From Chara braunii (taxonomy: Eukaryota > Streptophyta > Charophyceae > Charales > Characeae): a stretch of 59,623 nt of DNA. The position numbers and the translations under genes were made by a program. The stretch lies in contig BFEA01000124.1 of the NCBI GenBank assembly GCA_003427395.1, positions 4,014 to 63,636 of the forward strand, in the 5' to 3' direction. Below the pieces are notes generated by a model. That model saw nothing but the letters and a program-made list of their open reading frames with translations, ran no database searches and was not told the DNA's origin. Positions 8,996-18,900 of the stretch are shown piece by piece (positions within the stretch are counted from its first letter, which is position 1; the number at the start of each line of letters is the position of its first letter).

Positions 8996-10086
8996 TTATA
9001 CCAGGCTATCGAAGAACACTTTCCATGTCTCCTCGCTAGCCTTGGTACCCCTGGCAAACTTTGCCAGGGAGGATGCGAAGAACGTCAGGGTGTATCCCTG
9101 GCGTCTGAGCTCCAACTTTGCTGTCAGTACCGGGATGACCACGACGCATCCCGAATTGGCCATGTGGTGGATTCTGTAGAGTGTGCCCACAATTGCTCCG
9201 TACAATGAAGCGAAGTCTTAAAAGCTTCTGAATGGCATCTCCCCCTTGACGATCTAGTCTTGGTTCTTCATTTGCGGCGCAACCAAGAATCTGACAGGGC
9301 CCACTGCTGCTGAGATCTGGGCCCCAATGAAGTCTATCGAGTTGTCTCCTTGTCCGTTCTTACCAAAATTAGCTTCTTCTTATTGCATCCTTCGAAAGCC
9401 TTCATAATCGCGTTCGTCTTGTGAAAGGATTTTTCTGACCTTCTGTCTACTAGCACTGTCGTGGCCACATCATCCATGAACCTGATGTTGTGGAAGAGTG
9501 CTCGGTCCTTCCCCAGCGATCGAGTGAACTCTATCTCATATTTGGCACAGAGAATGCACGCCAGCGGTGGGCTCGAGTGTTTCCCCATCGGGATGCCCAC
9601 GAGCTGCTTCAGCAGGATTCCCATACACTTTTTGTATGTATGCGTTTGTTTGAATCTCATGAATCTTCTGATACTCCTGAAAGTGAGTTGCACGTAGCTA
9701 CTGCCTAGACTCTTTTTGCTCATGACCACCTCCTTAGCCCTCCGACTCACACTGACTCTCGTTCTCCGCTTGTTCTCCCACTCCCTTAGTAACCAGTCTA
9801 CTGCATCGATGATCACCTCATACGGTGGTGAGGTAAACATTTCTTTGATGTCTTTACTTCGCAGTATTATCATTGCACTCTCCGTGTTGCTGCCGCTCCC
9901 GTTTTCTATCTTTTTAAGGTAGTCCTTCAGTTGAGTCGTCACTCCCAAGTTGAAATGCTCAGCGGCTGGGAGCTTCGCTAGAAAATAGTTTAGTACCCTG
10001 GCCACTCTTCTGGTGCCAGTTTTTGTTGGTTCTGTGTTGGCGGGCGCAATAGGCCTCCATTTTGTGAGGTCCTTGTGTTTAGGCAA
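8996..10086 (-). pseudogene. Penelope-like reverse transcriptase, palm and thumb (frameshifted)
   Basis: 9334-10086 encodes 250 residues with RT motifs in order: RPI near 11-13, motif A as SKDIKEMF near 77-84 (Asp79), GIPMG near 164-168 with SSPP following, and the catalytic FMDD at 203-206. The downstream frame resumes after a frameshift near 9335 and continues through the thumb (DFIGAQIS, then LYGAIVGTLYRI) with at least two in-frame stops to end at 8996. Motif A, the GIPMG box and FMDD fit a reverse transcriptase; combined with the GIY-YIG neighbour this is Penelope-like and not LTR or L1-type. The original enzyme would have copied the element RNA at a nicked target. Not functional as it stands. 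Confidence 0.8.
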
Positions 10087-10089
10087 TAC

Positions 10090-10731
10090 TTATGCATTGC
10101 CTACCCCACCCTCCCCATTCCACACGGCCACTTCCTCAAGTCTAGCTTCCTTATACTCCGCTCTCATCTCCGCTAGGATCGTTCCCTTTGCTACATCTAC
10201 CCGTACATATGCACAACTATATACAAACATTTTTTTCAGTGCGTGTTGGTATGTGGATGGACACATCAACACTAGTTCCGTTGGGTTTTTGTCCCCCTGA
10301 GTAATGATCAAGTCTTCATATCTCTTCTTTACACGCTTCACCTCCTCCCCTTCCACCACCCAGTTGCTGATTACTCCTTCAACGAAGCAACAGTCCACTT
10401 GCAACTCGCATTCCTTGGTCCCCAAGTATGTTCTTAATGTTGCCTTCAACGCTGCGTAGACCTTCGTCTTCAGCTCCGCTTTTCCTATTCCTTTCGATGG
10501 CTTGGTGATGTTTTTTCCATTGCAAACGAACTTGCTAACTCCCTGGACTTCAGTAATCCTGGCGTGTACGTGCCCGTCCACTCTCGCTAGATCATAGCCA
10601 GCACACGTGCATTTCCTGTTTTCTGACTTCGGCGCCATTCTGTGGTTACAGATAATACTCGCGACTGACTTGTTCCTGCTCCAGACCAGTCTCGTTCTTC
10701 TTATCTGTGTACCCTTGATCGCCGGACACAA
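10090..10731 (-). pseudogene. Penelope-like RT N-terminal segment with CxC...HxH motif
   Basis: 213 codons directly upstream of the palm segment and separated from it by a stop/frame change. Residues near 41-57 read KCTCAGYDLARVDGHVHA, a Cys-x-Cys followed by His-x-His that may be a zinc-binding element; the C-terminal half (ITQGDKNPTELVLMCPSTYQ) resembles the Penelope RT fingers region with its DKN motif. It probably belonged to one long ORF with the GIY-YIG and palm segments. A short zinc-finger-like motif is reported for the permuted Penelope clade, but I cannot confirm it is the same motif. Confidence 0.65.
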
Positions 10732-10966
10732 CTTCTTGTCTTTCTCCTAATGTTCACCCCCACTTTCTTACCAATTACCCTACCTATCATATCCTTGACC
10801 TTCTTCCTCATTCCCTTCACCGGAAAAACGCCCGCACTGGTGTAGAGCTGCATCAGCCTACCAGCCTCCACCGTCTAAATCTCATTCTGCTTGTATTTTA
10901 CCTCCAATATGAGTCGAAGGTAATGCTTGCTCCTATCTCGAGCATTCTCCGTTCGTGCGATGGTCT

Positions 10967-11869
10967 TCAACCAAAAATTCCCCCATCTTCCAACCGTTTT
11001 TTTGCCTGCGCCAATGATACTATTTTGCCTTTATATACGATCGAGGTTGTGCTGTATATTCTCTTTGTCGCTGCCCAGTTCTCTCCCCATATCTGCCCAC
11101 CGTTGCTTTCTATGCTCACCGCTCTCCCAAGCTTATTGGCGTATTCGACTGTCTTCCTCAAGCTCGTGTTGCTTTCCGCTTCGCCCTGTAGCTTAAACGT
11201 GATGAGTGTTTTCCTGCCTTCCGAGCCTTTCTGCGCTCCTTGCTTCGTCCTCTCCCTCCTCCCTGGCCTATTCCTCTTCCTTCCCTTGCTCGTGACCCCT
11301 AGCTTATTCAGAGCGGGAGAAAGTCGCTTGATTGTTACTGTTTCAAGCGCTCTCAGACCCGTGGTCTGGGTTGTTGCAATAGGGAGAGTAATGTATTTCT
11401 CCCAACTGTAATAACGCAGCCAGTTATACAAGATTGGCGATCTTCCCCTATCACCAGACTTTGTACAACTGATGTGTTCCCACCATCTCTTTGTTGCACC
11501 CCTTACCGTCTGCCCCACGTAAATCTTCTTACACCAAGGCGTCAACAGACAATACACTACTTGTTGCTTGAAAAGGAACAAATTGTGGTCCCTCGGTGCT
11601 AGATCTAGCAACTTTTCTGCCCACGGGATCTTACCGCCCTTAGTTAGGTACACGAAACACGTTGCTAGCGCCTTCTCAATCGAAAGTCGCAGCTTCCCGC
11701 AGCCTGTATGCCCCCAGATCTCACTTCTCAACCTCAACAGTCTTGCCATGATGTCCCATGCTTCCACATCTAAGGGTTGAAACCCCCACTCGGAGCAGTT
11801 TCGTTCCTCATCAATGTCTTCCAGATTGTCCTCGCCTCTTGTGTTCTCCTTCGTTTTGTCTTCATTCAA
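10967..11869 (-). CDS. GIY-YIG endonuclease domain of the Penelope-like element (300 aa)
   Basis: GIY-YIG signature: VVYCL at about 104-108, IYVGQT at 117-121 followed by RGATKRWWEH (Arg and His of the family), the catalytic Glu as LE at 176 and PALN at 185-188. The domain is followed by a basic segment (GRKRNRPGRRERTKQ, 195-209) that may bind nucleic acid. The nuclease would nick the target DNA to prime reverse transcription. It lies N-terminal to the RT, the reverse of classical Penelope order. The frame is open from 11869 to 10967, and the real polypeptide probably extended both ways before decay. Confidence 0.85.
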   Translation of the reverse strand: MNEDKTKENTRGEDNLEDIDEERNCSEWGFQPLDVEAWDIMARLLRLRSEIWGHTGCGKLRLSIEKALATCFVYLTKGGKIPWAEKLLDLAPRDHNLFLFKQQVVYCLLTPWCKKIYVGQTVRGATKRWWEHISCTKSGDRGRSPILYNWLRYYSWEKYITLPIATTQTTGLRALETVTIKRLSPALNKLGVTSKGRKRNRPGRRERTKQGAQKGSEGRKTLITFKLQGEAESNTSLRKTVEYANKLGRAVSIESNGGQIWGENWAATKRIYSTTSIVYKGKIVSLAQAKKRLEDGGIFG

Positions 11870-12176
11870 GCCACCCTTCGTATGTCAGCCTTGTTCTTAC
11901 GCGAACTAGCTCTCTGACTCCTCGTTCCTTGTTTACGTAGTGCAGTCCCTCCCTTATGCATAATTTCTTGATTTATTGTGTCGTCAGTTACTCTTTCCTG
12001 ACGTTTAGAACGTATTCAACCACTCCTTCTCTGATGCAGCTAGCCGACACTGTCTTCTCCATTCCCTACGATTCAGTATTCAAACCTTGCTTCTCAGATT
12101 TGGGTGTTACTTTGCCTCCGTCTTCCGGTTCCTCCGACGTTTCCAGCTTCCTTGACAGTCTTTGCCCTCCGTTCTT

Positions 12177-12797
12177 TCACGTGAACAACCATCCGCCGCG
12201 TTCTTCCCCGTCTCGAGAGTTTTTAGCATTATCTCCCTGCAGGTACTTTAAAAGCTCGTCCGCAGCATGATCATCCAGAGATTTAGCCCTTCCTTTCTCC
12301 TTCGGGGTTCTTGTCCTGGCTGCCAACGCAGTTTGTATATTATGTACTTCCGCTCGAAAATGATGTATTTCCCTTGCTACCGTGGAAATGATCCTCAACT
12401 TCGTCTCCTTGTTCAACCTCCTCAGCTCCGTCTGCCTTCGTTCCTGCTCCTGTCGGAGCCTCCTTTGCTCCTCTTCCCTCCTTACCTTCTCTTCTTACCT
12501 CTTCTTATACATTTTCTCTTGCTCTTTCCTCAACTTCATGTTCATCCATTCCATTATAGATTTGACGTCGTTCTCAAGCTCCTGCCTGTTCTGCCAATAT
12601 CTGGTATTATTCACGAATGATGGTTGTTGTAGCTGTTGTTGCTGCAACGTTCCTTGGTTACTACCCGTGGGGCAGTCCCTGGCAAAATGGCCAGGTTGAT
12701 CGCAGTTGAAGCAACCCCTATTGCCTCTGCTGCTTCCGGCACCATCTCCTCTATTTGGCGTCGACATGGTGCTGCAATCGCTTTCTGAAGCTCGCAC
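12177..12797 (-). pseudogene. Gag-like ORF1 with CCHC zinc knuckle and coiled coil
   Basis: The minus-strand frame starts at 12797. Residues 29-42 form a perfect retroviral-type zinc knuckle (C-x2-C-x4-H-x4-C, CFNCDQPGHFARDC). After a Gln-rich spacer comes a long charged helix (EKVRREEEQRRLRQEQERRQ and onwards) typical of a coiled coil. One TAA stop near 12494 splits the frame, which otherwise continues in phase to 12177, so the ORF was about 205 codons. The knuckle suggests RNA binding, as in a nucleocapsid. Being upstream and codirectional with the GIY-YIG and RT it is most likely ORF1 of the same element; a nested unrelated element is the alternative. Confidence 0.65.
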
Positions 12798-13002
12798 TTA
12801 CCTTTCTCCCCCCCCCTGCTATTCTATTGGTCGCCTTCTGAAGCTCACACGTGTCTCCTACCTTCCCTACTGACGCCTGCCAGTACCACTAACGTTTGGC
12901 AATACTACTAACATTTACCCATTGCGTGACAGTGTGTCCTGCTCCGTCGTTGACACAACCACCAATGTAAGTGTCTTCTCTCACCCGGTTACTATGCTAT
13001 CA

Positions 13003-14310
13003 CGAAGAAATAAGACAAGCAATGACCGATTGTTCTTCACACACAAATACTGATATTGCCAAGAAATTCCCAACGTGTGATCATGCTCGAAAACGCTTAC
13101 GCGTTCCTCTACGTTTCAACCGGGTGCGCTTCGGTCTCATCAGGAGGTTGTCCACTATCCGAGCGCCTTGCGACCCATCAGTACTCTTCCACCCACAAGC
13201 GTGTGAGGGTCGATGTGGCCTTGCCCTCTTTTAATACTGTCGACCTTCCCTCGCATGACACTTTGCCCTTACCTCTGCTACTCTCTGATTGGCCTATCAT
13301 TCCTGCGTCAGATCCAAGTACTGTACTACGCAGTCAGTCAATCTCTCGTTTGCGGGTGTCGCGTGCTTGTCGGACTGTCGTGCAATCCCAGGTAGTTTAC
13401 GTGCGTGTCCATGTCCGAAAATACCTCGGTATTCAAAAATTCAAAAAGACTCTCCATGTTTTTCCTGCCCGAAATCCGTTTTTTCCACCTAACTTTCATC
13501 TCTCCTCCTACCTCCACGTATTCTCATTTTCCCTCCTAAATTTAAAATGCCACACAAACTCCGTCCTACTGTACCGTGTCTGCTTTTATTTCCGAGCGAT
13601 GATGATGCCTGTGCAGGCCAAACTTACTTTCCACCTGACGTTTCTCTCGCCACGTATTTTCCTTTTCCCTCCTAAATTCGAAATGCCATGCAGGCTCCGT
13701 CCTACTGTACCGTGCCTGCCTTTATTTTTGAGCGATGATGATGCCTGTGCAGGCCTAACAAACTTTTTTCATATAATCCATACTACCTCTAGACTACTCT
13801 ACAGCCGCCAGAGGCGGGTCCTACCAAGTACTTCCCCTGAAAAACTATGTTACAGCGCGGTCCCGTGTGCGATTGCTACTAAGTCAGGTTTGTTTGAAAT
13901 TTCATAAATAAGGGGATATATTTTTTGACTTGAACGCAGCCTATTAAACGACCGCCAGCGGCGGGTCCTACCGGCCATGTCCCCTATGAAAGTAGTTACT
14001 AGCTCCTCCAATTTGGGAGATTCCCCCGCTCCCCCCTTCCCCCCCCACACACCAAACCATTAAAACTAATGAAAGCGCAGACCCCCCACGAAAATTAATT
14101 AATTAATTAATTAATTAATTAATTAATTAATTAATTAATTAATTAGAACCGCCAAAGAAATACAGAATCACGGGAATAAATTTGGAAGAACGAAAATTAT
14201 TAGTCACAAATTCCGGAACACGGGAAATAACTGGCCGCAAAATGAATACACCCTTCATTACCCGTACCTTTCTACAACGTATCACGTAAGCACAAGTATT
14301 TCCTATCAAC
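13003..14310 (-). repeat. Penelope pLTR, right copy (5' in element orientation)
   Basis: Longer copy of the direct repeat. It includes a ~125-bp tandem duplication (13540-13630 and 13665-13760, sharing CTCCGTCCTACTGTACCGTG and GAGCGATGATGATGCCTGTG) and an AATT microsatellite at 14092-14144. No gene is proposed inside. Confidence 0.85.
13106..13147 (-). ncRNA. Hammerhead ribozyme motif with intact core
   Basis: The minus strand reads CCTC (stem I) - CTGATGA - stem II GACCG/CGGTT with a 9-nt loop - GAAAC - GTA - GAGG (stem I partner). All conserved core residues of a type-I hammerhead are present; GTA would be the cleavage triplet. Stem III has no loop in cis, so activity would need a dimer or an altered fold, as proposed for the minimal stem-III hammerheads of Penelope elements. 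The same structure recurs in the other pLTR. Confidence 0.7.
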
Positions 14311-14649
14311 ATGTTATTCGTTAAAATAGTACATTATTTTGTGTACTATTTTTAAACGAATTGATTAAGCAGTGAAATGTAGCTCCTTGCATACTCATAA
14401 CACGTACAAGCATGCCCTTAATACCTATGTAAAGGATGCATACGACATAGAAATGTAAGGTACTCCAAGCATACCCTTAATACACTCCGACACACCGTTA
14501 GTTCCTATGTGAAGGATTTTTTTGGGCAATAAAATTTCACAGTGTACTACAGATAACCATAATATTGCTGTATATAACTTGTCCGTCGGATATGTTCACC
14601 CCACATCGAAATCGACATCCTGGCCGAAGTTACACTTTCCATCCCTGAA
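14311..14649. other. A/T-rich spacer with a palindrome; no gene
   Basis: 14317-14363 is an inverted repeat (TTCGTTAAAATAGTAC ... GTACTATTTTTAAACGAA) with a short spacer. 14405-14530 contains a partial two-copy repeat (AAGCATGCCCTTAATAC / AAGCATACCCTTAATAC, then CCTATGT-AAGGAT). Confidence 0.6.
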
Positions 14650-15176
14650 GTTACAACAGAAGAATTCCCATGAGAAATGAAAGTTGAAAAAACATTCCAT
14701 AAAAAAAAAAATCCTTCATATTTATAAATTATCATTCTAATGTTTGTCCAATTCTCAAATTTTTATTTTTTTTTTATAAGTTCCCGTCTAAATATAAGTT
14801 TTCCCTTCCAACTACATCTATTTGTTCAAGATGGAATGGAAGTCTGGACAAGTTTATGAAATATTTTAATTAAACTTTCATTCTACTACAACAAATATGG
14901 TTTAATTTAGATTGGATTAACCTATTTATGATCGAAAATCCTTACTTAAAACGACAGTCCAATTAAAATATTTCATGAACTCATCCAGACTTTCATTCCA
15001 TCTCGAGCATGAAGTTCAAATAAGAAGGGATACCCCATTCTTTAAAGGAAAGTTTTCAAGTAAGACGAAAATTTTTAAAATTGGAATGATATTTTTAAGA
15101 TGGAATGAAATTTTGAAATTTAGAATGTAATTTTACTATAAAATGATTATTTAATTTTGGAATTTTTTTTGTTGTA
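14650..15176. mobile_element. Foldback MITE-like element, copy 1 (about 520 bp)
   Basis: Nearly full-length match to 42978-43497. Outer ends are complementary (ACAACAGAAGAATTCC and GGAATTTTTTTTGTTGT). Inside, AAGATGGAATGGAAGTCTGG (14829-14848) pairs with CCAGACTTTCATTCCATCT (about 14987-15005), flanked by matching AAATATTTT arms, so the whole can fold into nested hairpins. Non-coding, A/T-rich. Confidence 0.75.
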
Positions 15177-15540
15177 CACCTTGCACACCCCTGCCCTTAT
15201 TCTTTGGCATCGCTCTTCCATGCGCGTTCGTGGTAACCGTTCCTTTTATGTAATATAGAACTTTTGCATATGATACGTCCGCCCACATCGAAATCGAGGC
15301 CCTTACCAAACATTCAATTTTATTGTGCCGACGATCGATTATTAGCCTAAGGCTAGCTTGATTTGAAATTGCACGCACAACATTTTCGACAATGTCATAT
15401 ATATATAGTGCAACCCGAAACTTTTCTCAGCAAGGGTGCTGGCTGGTCGGTCACAGGGCAGGGCGTCCTGCTCGACAACTTCGACGTGGATGGAACGAGC
15501 CCAAAAACAAGTAAGTTGTCGGGCGGCGCCCCAATCCGGC
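15177..15540. other. Spacer with no supported gene
   Basis: Mixed-composition DNA between the foldback element and the LTR element. It holds a (TA)n stretch (15395-15406). No ORF on either strand has recognisable protein character. Confidence 0.4.
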
Positions 15541-15912
15541 TGTCGAGCGCAATTGGTCCGACACGGCTTGAAGCAGCGCGGGACCCTCCCGGCCGCGTCA
15601 CGCAGGAGTCGGACTACACTGTCCACGTAAATGCACATGGAGCTTCCACAAAGCCGCTCCGGCCGAGTGCGCCAGCCATACCTGTCGCGAGCCCCTACGA
15701 CAGGATAGGGCCTACGAGAGGCACGATGTCGAGCACATCAGTCCGGCACTGCACAAGGCAACGTGGGACCCTCCCGGCCGCGTCACGCAGAAGTCGTTTT
15801 TAAATCCTTCGTCACGAATATACGTTGAGCTTCCTTAGGCCGCTCCGGCCGAGTGCGCCAGCCATACCTCTCGCGAGCCCCTACGACAGGATAGGGCCTA
15901 CGCGAGGCACAA
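15541..15912. repeat. 186-bp tandem duplication at the LTR terminus
   Basis: 15541-15726 and 15727-15912 are two copies of the LTR edge, each starting TGTCGAGC and carrying CCCTCCCGGCCGCGTCACGC and GCGAGCCCCTACGACAGGAT. The other LTR (28458 onwards) has the unit once. Confidence 0.8.
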
Positions 15913-18900
15913 CTTACCTCCACCTTACGGGAGTTGTCACCTCCCTTCGGTGGGCGTATCCCCGCCGAGCTACCAGTCCACAGTACGAAAGCTGATCAGT
16001 TGCAATCGTAGAGGTGGACCAGCTGAGGGCATTTCTCGTTCGTTGTAGCATAGGGGGTACGCGCGGTAATACGTCTAACGGACCCGCACGTGAACCCACA
16101 TCTTGGGGGGCTGAAGTCCCGAGCGCAAGCGGTCGCAATGATGGCGTACTATGTGAAGCTCTTGGGGGGCTGAAGTCCCGAGCGCAAGCTGAAGTCCCGA
16201 GCGCAAGCGAGCGCAAGCGGTCGCAATGATGGTCGACTAGGACGCATCCCACACACCACGTGCACACCACTTTACGAACACAAAAATAAAACACACTCAC
16301 ACACACACGTCAAACCACGCGACAACACTCCTAGTCCCTTAGTAGCCGTCCCATAACTTTCCAACACGGAAATCGGATAGGCGTCGCGCGCGAGACTTAA
16401 TATAAAACCGGGCGGACGCAGTGCCAACTCATATCGACTCGCAATGCAAGCGCACGCAAGCGGTCGCAATGATGGCGTACTATGTAGTACCAATACTCGC
16501 GCGGTCCTTGTTAATCTCGAGGGTCGCGTTCGACACTCAAGTGTCGGCTAACACGTGCCTTGAGGGTTAATCTCTCGACGCTGGACAACCGCCATGCGAG
16601 GTTGAAGACCACACACCCTCTTCTGCCCCCTGTGCAGAGTGGGGCAAATAGGCTCTGCACGGGGGCAGATTCCTTCCCTGCAGAGTCTAGGGTTTGGGAT
16701 GTCCTGGACAAGGACCTTGTATCCCGACCCAGGACCAACGTCCGACTATAAAAATCTCTAAAGAGCAAAGGATAAAGGGGGATCTCTCCCTTTTCTCTCA
16801 GCCCATAATCTGGCTAACCCTTATGCACAATTACAGTAGGCCTCTCGAAACTCAGGGCACTTATAAATATATATAAGGGTTTGTTATATAGGACGATCAC
16901 TTCTCACAGTCACAGTGAGGCTCCTTTCAACCATATATGTATGTAATCGCAAACAATCACACCCCGAGTCCGAACCACAAACGTATCTGCAATCACATCG
17001 AAGATTCAACCAAAAGTCCACACGGTACACGGGGTCAACTTCAACCTTTCCCTGCACTCATACCCCTTGCTTTAGCCATACAAGCCTCACTTGTGCAACT
17101 CTTAAATAAATACTCAGTACTTTCATTGGATGACCATTCAATAAAGTCTGGGTGAAAACACAACAAAACAATATACATCACAAGGCTAAAGCCTTTAGGT
17201 AGAGTGGCAGGAGTGGATTGGAGTTGAATCGTAAACCGACGAATCGGCAATCGACCTGATATCAGTGATAACAGAAGATGGTCCTCGTAGGATCAAGCTG
17301 AAACTAGTCCAAGTCCTGAATCGAATGTCCAGGAAAGACTTGTACCATAAGACAGGTCAATGCCCCAGCTAAATCATCAGCATATGAGGAATGCACCTCC
17401 ATAGCACATTCTCACCCAAGCGGCCAACTAAGTCTAAGCCTACCTCTAAGCCAGTGCCCAAGCAAAGGTAGACTGATGGCAGAATCTCCCCTATTCAGGG
17501 TGGACCGCCAAAATCGCCACCTGTCAAAATATAGTTTATATCCTTTAAACTAGGAAAATTTCGACAGTGTTTCCCGTAGGAAAAGTGTCTTTTCAGAATT
17601 TATATCAACCTGAATATAAAAATAGGAATAGTCTTTGACTTTCCAAAGTCCAATTTTGTCTAACTCCCTGAATTAGCAAAAATTTAGGCAGCACCCCCTT
17701 TAGAAAATGAGACTTTCCAGATTTTTATTAAGCCACATATGAACTTTAGACAAGTTGAAACTTTAAAAGGTCAAAATTTGACTAACTTCTCGGATTTGGA
17801 GAAATTTCGGCAGCGCTTCCCGTAGAGAAAGTAGCTTACCAAAATTTATATAAAGCCATGTATAACAAAAGATCCCAGCAAATGCGAGAATTAGTTTAAG
17901 TAAAATAAACTTAGCTCAGAAAATGTCGGAATTGAAGCCAACTCCTATCGCTCTAGCACATGGCAAGCGACTAAAGCGACTACCTATCAACTGAAACTCA
18001 GACCAAGAAGTAGCTTCACTCAGTCACATGCAGGCCAAACCACGAAGGTAAGTACTCTCACCATCCCACATCAACTTAGCAGACAATAGTTCATAATCTT
18101 TCAATGCTTTAGCCTTTTATACCCAGTTTACAAAAGGCATAGGTCAGGCCACCTGAACTTACAGAGCGCACCCAACTTAACCAGGCCTAAAGCCGGATCA
18201 CCTAAACTTATAGAGCACATCTGACTTAGTCAAATATACACAAAACAAAGGGCACAACTACTTCTCTCTTCTTTGGACATACGACTAGACCATTCTAATC
18301 GTCCTGAACTGTTTAAGTAGTCCAGTTGTATATCTCTCTCTGAACTTTAATCTTTAAGGTGGGTGTAAGACTGAGTCATTTATCTTAGAAACAATGCTCA
18401 GCCGGCCCAAGTTACCTTCTATTATATTCTTAATTGTACTCTCTTCAATTTATGATAAACTATAGTCAGACCATCCAATCTTATGGAACCCGTGTCTGAT
18501 TAGCCTGTTTTTAATAGGGTAATAATAACGTATAGTCAAATTATAACCTTGGATTCCAGCATGCGCGAGGCGTTGAGCCAGACCCCCTGAACTTACAGAA
18601 GGATCTAACTCTCTGCCAGATTCATTTCTCTCTGAATCATCGTGTGTGTGGCATTGAGTCAACCCCCCTGAACTTACAGAAGGGTTTGCCCTTTGCCAAA
18701 GATTACCCCCTCAGAATAAAAGCAGGAAGAGACTGAGCCGCCTGAACTTACAAAACAGCTCGGCCCCCTCGTTCANAAACAAAGAAACTTAGNAAAACCC
18801 AAGAAACAAGGCAACTGAGGGTACCTAAACTTATAGAGCGCCCTGAGGTCCTGAAACTCAAACACAATCAAACCCTCGCAAGTCAGAGCAGTCAGGCCAC

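Larger units (their letters stand above)
8250..14310 (-). mobile_element. Penelope-like retroelement with N-terminal GIY-YIG (Chlamys/Naiad-like), decayed
   Basis: Direct repeats at about 8253-8975 and 13003-14310 enclose minus-strand coding remnants in this order: Gag-like ORF with a CCHC zinc knuckle (12797-12177), GIY-YIG endonuclease (11869-10967), CxC..HxH plus reverse transcriptase fingers (10731-10090), and RT palm and thumb (10086-8996). In canonical Penelope elements GIY-YIG follows the RT; nuclease-first order defines the permuted clade reported in green algae and invertebrates. Both flanking repeats (pLTRs) carry a hammerhead-ribozyme motif, another known Penelope trait. Stops and frameshifts show this copy is dead. 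The left border lies next to the adapter artefact, so its exact end and target duplication cannot be read with confidence. Confidence 0.8.

Noticed and set aside
12382-12699. Leu/Ser/Cys-rich plus-strand ORFs resembling membrane proteins
   Set aside because: Antisense to the zinc-knuckle/coiled-coil ORF of the Penelope-like element.
15541-17250. Separate genes from short frames near the LTR edge
   Set aside because: All short, and several recur in the other LTR with broken frames.
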